Shown: positions 11,736-21,705 of the stretch, piece after piece
Position numbering within the stretch: the first letter of the stretch is position 1
Layout of the letters: each line of letters opens with the position of its first letter
From: Cerrena zonata
Taxonomy: Eukaryota > Basidiomycota > Agaricomycetes > Polyporales > Cerrenaceae
Assembly: GCA_038087015.1 (NCBI GenBank)
Contig: JASBNA010000002.1
Location: 1,364,001-1,428,000 of the forward strand
Length of the DNA: 64,000 nt
Direction of reading: 5' to 3'
Position numbers and translations under genes: made by a program
The notes under the pieces: generated by a model
Told to the model about the DNA's origin: nothing
Seen by the model: the letters and a program-made list of their open reading frames with translations, nothing else
Databases searched by the model: none

Positions 11736-12899
11736 ATGTCCTGGTTGACAAATGCCGCTCTCTACGTGATCCACGTCGTGTATCTCTTCGTCAATGCGCT
11801 GTCCTTTCTCCGAAGGTCATTTACTCACCGGTTACCTGAGCCTCTGGATGCTGCGCGGGGACAAACTCCAAGACATCTGGCCTTGGTCTTTAACACTGGG
11901 GACTACACCTCCAAACGCTCATTAGAGCAACTCGACGATATCTTGGTGGAGAATGTTGAACGAGTGGTCTCTTGGTGTCGGATATCTGGAATTGGTCGCT
12001 TGACAGTGTATGACAGGGAAGGTATGCGTTCCCTCGGCTTTTTCTTTGCGAAGCCTAACGCTCCTTTTAATCTCAAGGTGTACTGTCTCGATGTTCTATT
12101 TCACTACGGAAGCGTCTTGTGGAGCAGTCCGAGTCTCAAACAACAGATTCTGACGAGGAAACTGAACTGGAGTACCCTCTTACGCCACCGTTGACGGATG
12201 AGTCAAGGTCACTATCCCCCGACCAAGGATTCGCTCCGGAACTCCACGTCACCACTATTAACGCAAATGCAACCAAGGAGAGGCGAAAGGACCCACGGTC
12301 GGGTGTCAAACGCCGCATGTCAACATCGAGTATGTGAATATAGGACTGTTTGAAATAACATTCGTTAAACCCCATCTAGAGAAAAGTCCTTCCTCTCATT
12401 TGCCACCTGTGACCTTGCATCTGGTTTCTCGGAGTTCTGGGAAGCCTGCTGTTGCTTCAATCGCTAGTAGCATTCTCCAAAATTGCCACGCTGACGAGAA
12501 GGGAGTCAAGTATACCATTAACGAAATGACTTCGATACTTGAAGGTATATGTCGTCATTGTTTGTTATGCTAATATTCATGCTGACTCCGTGTAGGCGAG
12601 CTTGGTTTCCCTGAACCAGACTTAACGATTGTACATGAGGTTGTGCCATCGTCAAGAGGGAAAGTATTAGAACTTCATGGATTCCGCCGTGGCAGCTGCG
12701 TCTGACGGAAATCTAGTACGTCCACACATTCTCCTTCGGATATCTGAACATCACCTGATACACTTTTGCTTCCTGTAGCCATAGTCCCAGCCTTCCCCAA
12801 TGGCCTTGGAAATCACAGGAATTCACGCCGATCGACGAGCTGGACTTCAGACATGCATTGGATGCATACGGGTCAGCAGAGTTCCGAGTCGGAAAGTGA
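11736..12899 (+). CDS. NUS1: NUS1/NgBR-like subunit of dehydrodolichyl diphosphate synthase (apparent frameshift)
   Basis: I chose Met 11736 (MSWLTNAALYVIHVVYLFVN), which begins with the membrane segment expected for Nus1; an in-frame Met at 11577 adds a less likely leader. Blocks include LPEPLDAARGQTPRHLALVF, NVERVVSWCRISGIGRLTVY, LPPVTLHLVSRSSGKPAVAS and ELGFPEPDLTIVHEV. The C-terminus reads EFTPIDELDFRHALDAYG then SAEFRVGK, with the R-x-G motif that completes the active site with the cis-prenyltransferase partner. Between VLELHGF and the next block the frame breaks: one C is missing near 12684, where the family has FPPWQLRLTEI. The product makes dolichol precursors at the ER. A disordered acidic insert (TTDSDEETELEYPLTPP) sits mid-protein. 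Confidence 0.85.
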
Positions 12900-13043
12900 A
12901 CCTTTCTTGGCTACGCCACAGATATCTGGTGGTATAATATATATTGTGACATGTTAGGTATACTAATGATAATCACCATTCGGACATTGTTGTAGCAATG
13001 ACTCCTATCAAAACACACTACTACTCGTGATGGACCCTCGCGG

Positions 13044-13625
13044 TTACGAAACGTTCGCCTTCCATTCTGCATCCTCATCCTCTTCCCCCTCGTAAAACTC
13101 CCTCTTCCATATTTGTGCCTTCAGTTTAACCTCTTCCAAGATAAACTCGCATGCCAGGAAGGATTCCTTTCGATGTGGAGAGGAAACTGCGATCACGATA
13201 GATGGTTCACCGACTGGGACCGTTCCAAGTCTGTGGTAAACTGAGCAGCGTATTATCGACTGCACCGGTAGATCAGGAGCCTGATGTGTCGATCGCGAGA
13301 ATTTAGCATGTGTTTCTCGTATGATATTCGACATGGTTTTTATTGCGAGTTTGCTGTAAGCTTGATAGTCTAAACGTGTGACTACCTTGCCTGAGCGACA
13401 TGTAGCTTGAGCAATTATATCGTCGAGATTCAGGATCGATCTACCTTTGAATGAGTTCCGGGTCGTTCCAATAAAGACAGCTGTTGCTCCTGCACGGTCG
13501 TCTGCCACAGAACGGATGATCTCATCACTATTCAACGGATTATATGTCAAAACGGCAATCCCTTCCGAGATCTCTTCCACAGCTTCAACTGAGGCAGATG
13601 GCCAAGATGAGGTACCAATATCCAT
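13044..13625 (-). CDS. MOCS2B: molybdopterin synthase large (catalytic) subunit, MoaE-like
   Basis: The start at 13625 gives MDIGTSSWPSASVEAVEEI. Conserved MoaE blocks are AVFIGTTRNSFKGKVVTRL, LDYQAYSKLAIKTMSNIIRE, CSVYHRLGTVPVGEPSIVIA, SSPHRKESFLACEFILEEVK and LKAQIWKREFYEG, with the catalytic lysines of the family in the last two blocks. The enzyme inserts two sulfurs into precursor Z during molybdenum cofactor synthesis. An intron at 13391-13444 restores the family sequence; it is 54 bases long, has no stop codon and is a multiple of three, so an unspliced message would still be open and add 18 residues. The gene diverges from the pseudouridine gene with about 205 bases between starts. No small subunit (MoaD) gene is seen next to it. 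Confidence 0.93.
   Translation of the reverse strand: MDIGTSSWPSASVEAVEEISEGIAVLTYNPLNSDEIIRSVADDRAGATAVFIGTTRNSFKGRSILNLDDIIAQATCRSGKVVTRLDYQAYSKLAIKTMSNIIRETHAKFSRSTHQAPDLPVQSIIRCSVYHRLGTVPVGEPSIVIAVSSPHRKESFLACEFILEEVKLKAQIWKREFYEGEEDEDAEWKANVS
13391..13444 (-). other. in-frame, stop-free intron in the MoaE gene
   Basis: On the minus strand this segment starts with gtagatcg and ends with gctcag, between codons for NSFK and GKVVTRL. Its removal gives the uninterrupted MoaE motif. It is 54 bases and has no stop in the coding frame, so a naive open-frame search keeps it as 18 extra residues. Confidence 0.8.
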
Positions 13626-13829
13626 GTTGAACTCGTGGTCCTAGATGAGATAACGTTTCATATATGCGTTCCTTGTGGTTCGGCTTCAAAGTCGATGTAG
13701 CCGTGAGCGGCCGAGCCACTTAAAGCGATAGCCTTATCTGGACGCCTCTGATCGGATTTGGATATATTGATAGTCGAACGGGTATATGTAGTTCAAACTT
13801 GCGGTCTAGCATCCTGGCTTCCGATCTCG

Positions 13830-16800
13830 ATGTTACCCAAGCTGAGGATCCCACGGCGGTCTGCGCCACTTGGACGCAATACTCCTTCGAGAGTATTATC
13901 GACGCGTTCCTTGAAAGCCGCGCTTCAAGAAGGTGCTCCAATTGACGTGCATCCCGAGGTACAGGATGCACTTGCCCACGGAAAGCCAGTCGTTGCCCTC
14001 GAGACTACGATAATCACACACGGTATGCCGTACCCTATAAACTTGACTACAGCACAATCTGTGGAAAAGAATGTTCGCGACAACGGAGCCATCCCTGCAA
14101 CCATTGGTTTCATTGGAGGTCGTGTCAAAATTGGGCTAGAACCCAAGGAACTCGAACGTCTGGCAGATGTCGAGAATAACAAAGGTGTTGTTAAAGTATC
14201 TCGAAGAGATATTGGTGCTACGCTTGCCCTCAAGAAAGATGGTGGAACAACATGTAGTGCAACACTTATTTTTGCTGCATTAGCTGGAATCAAGGTATGT
14301 ACATCTAACATTTGTGGAGAGACCAGTCATGATATGTTCTTTTCAGGTATTTGCTACTGGAGGGTGATTACAAGCTCTATCCGACTGTGGTAATAATATA
14401 CTTACCGAAATTAACTCAGCCTTGGCGGAGTGCATCGTGGTGGAGAGAATAGTAAGTAAACCTATCGGTTTGCAGAAAACTGAATATGAATCTTATTTAC
14501 GTAACAGGTATGGATGTCTCTGCTGACCTTCATGAACTCTCGAGATGTCCTGTCGGTTTGGTCTCTGCTGGGGTCAAGTCGATACTCGATATTGGAAGGT
14601 ATGCGAATGATATACCGTTAAATCCAAATACACATGACTTTTTCTTGTTATCTTAGAACATTGGAATATCTGGTATGCACTCCTCAATTTTCTACAGAAA
14701 AAGACCATAGAGTATCCTGCTCATCTTCTCCAGGAAACCCTCGGTGTACCAGTCGTTACATATGCCGAGACAAATAATTTCCCGGCTTTCTACACCAGAA
14801 ACAGTGGGTTCAAGGTAGACCACATACTATTTAACTGCGACAACTAGCACTAAACTTTGTATAGAGCCCTTGGAGTGTCTCAGATGCAGTATCAGCTGCA
14901 CGAATTCTCCGTCAGTCGCTACCTTGCATGCATAGTTCCGAATCATGAAGTCTTACTTCCTACGCTTGCTTTGCAGATACCCAGGCACAACTAGGGATGG
15001 CCAATGGTACTCTCTTTGCTGTACCTATCCCAGAGCAATATGAGGCTATCGGCCAGACACTTCAAGAAGCGGTGGAGGTTGCACTTGTAGAAGCAGAAGA
15101 GAAAGGTATCAACAAACTAGGAAAGGAAGCGACCCCGTGGCTACTAAAACGAGTTGGCGAGCTCACAGCTGGAAAATCACTCCCTAGCAGTAAGTCTTCA
15201 AGCCGAGTACATTGTCATTAAGAGGCTAATCTCGTTTCTCAGACATTGCACTAATTGAGAACACCGCTCGTGTTGGTAAGTGAAGGGTTACGTATCCTTA
15301 CCGCATGTGCTCCATTAACTCCCCGCACAGGTGCACAAATTGCCAAGTCATATTCCGAGTTGTTAGCAAGTGGGAAAGAAGTTGACAAGACAAGCGGATC
15401 GAGTGGACTGTAAGCAAAATGTATCGTAACTTGAAGATATTTTCCCGACATCACACACATTAGTTGGACCTCACCTGCAAGGACTTTGAAATTGTCTGAC
15501 CCTGCTTTTTCTGCTAAACCTATTCCCGCCAAAGAACAGGTACGTTGACCAGGAGTGTTCGCTTGGACGTCTCAATTCACTCTATTCAGTCGCCTGGTAG
15601 GCTTTTAGTCATTGGTTCAGCTGCTGTAGATATCACGGCACAGGCTCAGACTGTGGACCCTTCGGTTTCATTGCACTCCACTGTTCCCGGCTCAGTCACC
15701 ACTTCTCTGGGTGGCGTGGCTAGAAACATGGCCGAAGCGGCACATAGGTCACTGGGACCATCTCTCGCAGATACAACCCTGTTGGTGTCCCCCGTGGGTA
15801 CTGATGGTTTTGGCAGAATGCTAGCGGAAGAAAGTAAGCAACTTGGTATGCGAACTGATGGATTCCTAGAACTCAGCGATGCTCGAACTGCTGTTTGTAA
15901 TATGGTTCTCGATGGTTCTGGTGGACTTACCGGCGGTGTCGCAGACATGGGGATTGTTCAATCGTTTGATTCTGCATTGGTGAGTGGGTAACATTCGAAT
16001 GAACATTGAATGCTTACAGCAGTGATAGATCATTGATAGACTGAGTCAACACAAACCCGAACTGGTTGCTGTGGACGGTAACCTCAGTGAGGAAACGCTG
16101 CAAACTATAGTCAATCATACTATCCAGAAAGATATTCCCAGTAAGCACTCAATTCACCTGGGTCTGTAGACGCTGCTGACCTTCATGTATGCGGTTTCAG
16201 TATTTTTGTCAGTGATTCTCGTCTATAATCTATCATTTTTCCCCAACTAACCATTTTATAGTGAACCCACTTCCGTGATTAAGTCACTCCGCATATTGCC
16301 TGCTGTAAAGGCATCACTGGGCACACTGGCCAGCAATCGTTCACCGATATCATATCTCTCTCCAAATATTCTAGAACTCGGTGCTCTGTATCAAGCTGCT
16401 AGAGATAATGATTTGACCTCGCATGATGTCTGGTGGCGAGCCATAGACGACATGAGTGTCGGTACAGAATTCCGTTTACACTTGGATCATCTCTCTCGTC
16501 GGAACGCCTGCGATACCAATCCAGATAAGGGTTCACTTGGGTTCTTGGTCAACGACGGAATAGCTCAGATGGCTATTCATTTGTTGCCATTCTTCCAGCA
16601 TATAGTGCTTAAGTGCGGCCAGCTTGGAGTGATTGTCATATTCAGGACTAACGAGATATCTTCGTGGTCCCAAGAACGTACAAATGTCAGGGAACGCCAA
16701 GTTATCGTACAAGGAAGATCAGGAGGAAGTCTCGTTTTGAAGCACTATCCAGGCGGAGACATTGAACGCAGCTAGTCTAGTGAATGTCACTGGTGCAGGC

Positions 16801-17018
16801 GATTCGCTCGTCGGATCCCTTCTCGCAAGTCTGTTGCAGAAACCAGATAGTTTCCAGCATCCGTTGGCGTTGGACCAAGTTATAACTTGGGCACAAAAGG
16901 TATGTCATTATACAAGAATATATGTGTTTACATTTCCTAAGAATTATTCTAGGCTGCCATTGCAACTCTACAGAGTCCGTTAGCAGTATCACCGCGGTTG
17001 CCCGTCATATCCGTATAA
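13830..17018 (+). CDS. bifunctional pseudouridine-5'-phosphate glycosidase / PfkB-type pseudouridine kinase (apparent frameshift)
   Basis: The start at 13830 (MLPKLRIPRRSAPLGRN) is followed by an N-terminal glycosidase half: GKPVVALETTIITHGMPYP, IGFIGGRVKIGLEPKELERL, KVSRRDIGATLALKKDGGTT (catalytic Lys region), then across introns DVSADLHELSRCPVGLVSAG, GVPVVTYAETNNFPAFYTR and NGTLFAVPIPEQYEA. From about 15600 the C-terminal kinase half begins: LLVIGSAAVDITAQAQ, SLGGVARNMAEAAHRSLGP, SPVGTDGFGRMLAEE, and the PfkB signature NVTGAGDSLVGSLLASLL with the catalytic Asp. Together these degrade pseudouridine to uracil and ribose-5-phosphate. The leader is basic and Ser/Arg-rich, so mitochondrial targeting is possible. 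One extra G near 16752 breaks the frame just before the GAGD motif. More than ten introns are present. Confidence 0.88.
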
Positions 17019-17054
17019 TAATAGACAAGTAACGATACCAATATCATACTTCTT

Positions 17055-19653
17055 TCAATGTGAAGACGGCAGAGGACCAACAGCAACGTGCTCCCTGGAA
17101 CGTCGTAACCTTTCTTTCTCAGCGGCCATAGCAACACGCTGCTTCTCTTTTGCTCTTTTCTCATAGCGTGCCTATCGTAAACCCGTCATTTAGAAATTTC
17201 AGGATGGTTTACTACGTATGCTCACCTGAGCCCCATGCTTTAGCCTCGTGATCAAGTTTGCCGCCTCGCCTTTCGTCATTTTGGCAAACCTATCCTCTGG
17301 TTTCGCCGGGCTACCCTCGACTGACTCCTGTAAGCTTTGAAGAGTAGCATCACGTTTTACCGATCGCTTGCGGACCCAAGCTTTTTGGGAATCCGAAGCT
17401 GGCCCTTGTCGCCATTTAGCTGACCTCAGGAGTCTATCAACAGAACGAAGAGTATTTAGTTGAGAAGTATGTAGGATAGGAGTATTCATACCCCAAAGCC
17501 ATCGGTCCAGGAACGGCCTTCGTCCTGGCATATGTATCACTACCCTTCAGAGCATCAGCCAAATTATTTGCGGTAAGGATCTTCCGACTGCGCTGGAATG
17601 GAGAGATCTTTAAAGTCAAGGCAGTCGCCATAGGCAGTGTAGGCGGCGTGAACGATGCTTGCCAGAGATTTCCTACAGGAATAATAGCCGTAAGTGAAAG
17701 TGAATTACTTGATATCCATTTATTTACGAACCTTCTTTGCTCTCCATCGGCTCAATTCGAATGTATCCTTTCCCGAGACATTCCAATACATAAATGTCTC
17801 CACCACATCCAACCCAAGCATAATTGCTCAACTTGCGTAGCTGTGGAGCACCTGAACCCTGGTCCACAAATGAGAAAGGGTCATCATAGTCTGTGTATGT
17901 GACAGAGGTAGGGTCTGGGACGTCATCTCTGGTATCCTGTTTGGATGTAATTAAAGGGTCCGTGTGCTCCTCTCGTCGCTCTTCCAATGATTCTGTACTT
18001 TCATCTGGAGATAGAATTAGAAACTCGGAAATATATCGTTAAATAGGCTACTCACCATCAACGACCTCTGAGGGATCCAGTCCAAATAGAGACGGGATCG
18101 ATACGACTCCAGATACCCTCGCAGTGGAATCAACAAAGTCTATGATACGACAGTCTTCTTTGCCAGTATCAGGTGATAGTCGCATACCACGACCTATCTG
18201 TTGTGTTTGCGGTTAGCATGTCAATATCACACCGCACCGGACAGGACGCACCATCTGAGCAAATATATTACGAGACTTTGTCGGTCTGGCAACTATGACG
18301 CAATCGATATTTGGGATATCTGCACCTTCAGTCAACACCGCTAGAAAGTCGAGTATTAGGGACTGAATAAAACCGTGCCGATTACAATAACATACCGCAA
18401 TTCAGTAGAACAGGATATGCGCCAGTCTTGAAAGATGTAACTAATGCAGCACGTTCTGAGGCAGGTGTCCCGGAATACACATATCGTGCATCTACTCCAG
18501 CAGCTCGAAACGTAGATGTAAGTTCTCTTACATGCGCAAGATTGACACAGAACACCAGAGTAGACTTCCGCTCAGCTACGATTGAATCATCGTCAGATGA
18601 CTAAGTCATAGGTAAGAATTTCAAGACATACCTGCCCTGTCAAGCCATGTCTGCACCACGAGACGATTGACCGTGCTAGTATTTATAACCTGGGCTAAGC
18701 TCGTAGGATTGAAGTCACCAGTGCGAGAATTAACTGTGACTTCGCTGAGGTTGATGTTCGCTTTCACAGTAGTGAATCGCACATTACAAAGCCTAAATAT
18801 TCTGTCAGACCAACAAGGGGAAAACAAATGAGACAACTGACATACCATTCCTCCTTGATCATCTCCAAGAAATCACGATGATAAACAATATGTTCGAACA
18901 CAGACCCAAGAGCAAGCCCATCATGTCGACTGAAAGTAGCTGAGAACCCTATGATTGGAATGGGATGCTCGAGCTTCGGAGGGACAAAAGTAGGGTCCGG
19001 GTTCTTGATAGAAGGATGGAAATGGGATAGGATACGCCGGTAGCTAGCACCTAGTTTGTTAGTGTAGAATCTTAGCATGAATGACAGGACCGCAATTACG
19101 AGGGTGCTGCAGCATGATGTGCTTCGTCTACAACGATAGCTTTGAACCTGTCAGGTTCGAACTTGGCTAAACGAGCGGGCTGAAGTAACGTCTGGTATGT
19201 CGCTATTGTTCTGTCAAACAAGTAGCATTATAACTCTGAACTAGTGGCTTATGTGACGGAATTGAGAACGTACATATCTGCCCTCCCAGAAGCCTGATGT
19301 TTCGCTCCTTGCTCTATCTCCACAGACCACTTCGGGTTGATTCTCGTTGCTTGAGCTGCAGACTGTCGCGCAAGTTCAATGCTATTGACAATAATGAGGG
19401 CCTGCTTCGCATTGGGGTTTCCTTGGGGTGGTTTAAGCCGGTCGATAAGAGTGGTAAATACTGTGGTCTTTCCTGACCCCGTGGGTAGAGAGACACCAAT
19501 CCGAGCTACTCCAGATTTCAAGGAGTCAAGACATGCTTGTAGGCAAGTCTCTTGGTAGGGCCGTAGAACAACCGGTAACGACCCAGCAGCACTGGTGCTA
19601 TACAAACGCGAAAATCGCCAGAGTAACCCCAGAGGACGTGGGGTACATTTCAT
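17055..19653 (-). CDS. IRC3: mitochondrial DEAD/DEAH-box helicase, IRC3-like
   Basis: The start at 19653 gives [20 protein letters not shown], a basic, Ser/Thr-rich leader typical of mitochondrial import. Then [19 protein letters not shown], Walker A ([15 protein letters not shown]), [17 protein letters not shown], and after introns [14 protein letters not shown] (DEAH box) and [15 protein letters not shown] (SAT motif). The C-terminal part continues to [15 protein letters not shown] and, across an intron near 17700, to [19 protein letters not shown] and [17 protein letters not shown]. It ends in a Lys/Arg-rich helix ([20 protein letters not shown]). In yeast, Irc3 is a branched-DNA helicase that maintains mitochondrial DNA. 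The segment at 17055-17631 could be mistaken for a separate small gene, but its content matches the family's C-terminus. Confidence 0.87.
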
Positions 19654-19995
19654 GGAAAAGTGGTATCAGTATGGTAACAAGCAGGGTTCACTCAGAAGTC
19701 GCAGACAAATGCCGTGAACCACACTGTGATAACCAAATATATGGATGTCGTAACTGGAGTTGTTTTCACAAATACAAGCCTCTCATTCTAGTATCACACA
19801 TCACAATGGGGATTTCGGTGAGGATAGCTTTTATTCCGAATCTACTGTAAGTGTATTTATAAGGTGGTATCCCAGTCACCAAATAAACCGAGGAGAGACA
19901 GTCAACCACAGAGTCTATTGTGGAAAGTCGTAAGGGCGATATAGACAATACTACTAAGATGCTAGTAAAAATTAAGTCTACGAAACAGTCAACGC
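19654..19995. other. intergenic: IRC3 promoter and carrier 3' region
   Basis: This 342-base gap is between two minus-strand genes. No conserved open frame or RNA gene is visible. Confidence 0.45.
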
Positions 19996-21357
19996 TTAGC
20001 CAGATCCTGTAACACGAGAGTAAGCATATATATTCGAGCACCGATCGAAGAAGGAATAACGTACCACCGGAGTAGACCTTGCCGAACATGACTTCCTGGA
20101 GCTTGTCGTACAACGACAAGACACCAGCACCGGCAACACCACGGAGGATGTTGGCACCAGCACCCTTGAAGAGCGACTTCGTACCCTCCTTGGCGACGAT
20201 CTGCGAGGCGGCGTCGAACATGTTCTTGTAGTGAGTAGTTGAGCCAGAAGTCATCATCATACGACGACTAAGGATACGTCAGTAATTGTCTAATGTCATC
20301 GATTGACAAATTCCAACTTACCGGATGGTATCGAGGGGGTAAGAAGCAAGACCGGCACCAATGGTGACACCCCATCCGAGAGCGAACGAACCGAGGAAAG
20401 AGCCCTCGAGGGAGCCAACAAGGACGACGGGCTCTGTAATTTTGATCAGTGATCTATTTTTAGACGAACACACGATGTCACTTACTGAGCGAATCGTAGA
20501 CACCGAAGTAGAGACCACGGTAGACGATGATACCAACGACTGAGGGGACGAAACCACGGTAGAGACCAGAGATACCATCGGAAGCGAGGGTCTTTCTGTA
20601 GACATCGACGAGACCGTTGAACTGACGAGCTCCTCCACCCTTAGCAGACTTAGCATCGTTGGCGAGACGAGTACGGGCGTAGTCAAGGGAGTAGACGAAG
20701 AGCAAAGATGAAGCACCAGCAGCACCACCAGAGGCGACGTTGCCAGCGAACCACTTCCAGTAACCATCGTTCTTCTTGAAGCCGAAAAGCGACTTGAAGT
20801 AATCCTCTGCATGACACGTCAATAAGCGCGAAAAAAGTGATGGAGTGGGAACATTGACTGACTGAAGGCAAAGTTCAAGGCTTGGGTGGGGAAGTAACGG
20901 ATAACGTTGGCGGTGTTTCCTCTCCAGAGAGAAAGGAGACCCTCATCCTTGTAGGTACGGGCGAAGCAGTCGGCGATACCCTTGTAAGGAGTGGCGAGAC
21001 GACCTTGCTTGATCTGTTGACGCATTCATTAAAGCTGAACTTTTAAGCAAATGAAAAACCACATACCATCTCATCCTGGTTTTGGACCAAGAGCTTGATA
21101 CGCTCAATGGGGGCGGCTGAGGTCTTTGCGACGGCCTAGATAACACAAAAATGTGAATACAATGTTGCTAGGATGCTGGAGATATAATAACTCACAGCTG
21201 AGACACCACCCATCATGAAATCGACTGTATAAGGATGCCAGGTCAGCAAACGTCATAATGCACAAGACCGGCACAAGGCAGCGTGAAGCACGGTGCCAAC
21301 GGTGGTGTACGCACTAGCGAACTCCTTGGGAGTCTTGCCCCTCTTAACGTCGGCCAT
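19996..21357 (-). CDS. AAC: mitochondrial ADP/ATP carrier
   Basis: The start at 21357 gives [15 protein letters not shown], then [20 protein letters not shown] with the first carrier motif, [19 protein letters not shown], and [20 protein letters not shown]. Later blocks include [60 protein letters not shown] and [20 protein letters not shown]. The third repeat has [19 protein letters not shown], whose RRRMMM hexapeptide is specific to ADP/ATP carriers. The stop at 19996 follows GKVYSGGSG across a final intron. The protein exchanges ADP and ATP across the inner mitochondrial membrane. Three mitochondrial carrier repeats and about 310 residues fit the family. Codon choice is strongly biased to C-ending codons, as expected for a highly expressed gene. 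Confidence 0.97.
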
Positions 21358-21705
21358 TTTGACGGAGAAAAACCAAAGGAAAAGAAAGACTGAGTGGTGG
21401 AGGAAGAGGACAAGTTGCAGAATCAAACCGAAAGTTTTCGCGCTCACTTATCCTCTCCGGAACCTTCCTAACTCCGACAACTGCCGAATCGGCCCGACCA
21501 CGTGATTAATGCCAGCACTTTTCCGTCGCTCGCGTATCGTGTGCCATTTTGTGCAACTCACGGGCCTCAGACGTGAAACACTCGCATTGGCTAACAGACT
21601 TGTCAAGAAACCGCCCGACCGTAACAGCGTGTCATTAGTGATTCTATAATACATGTACAGTATAACATAATATATAGTGCTGTCCGATGTCTCCCATGAG
21701 TCCCA
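21358..21705. other. intergenic: carrier promoter and Siz1 3' region
   Basis: The ADP/ATP carrier promoter should lie here. No gene or repeat is seen. Confidence 0.45.

Noticed and set aside
17055..17631. A separate small gene of about 150 residues
   Set aside because: Splicing joins it in frame to the helicase upstream, and its sequence matches the C-terminus of IRC3-type helicases.
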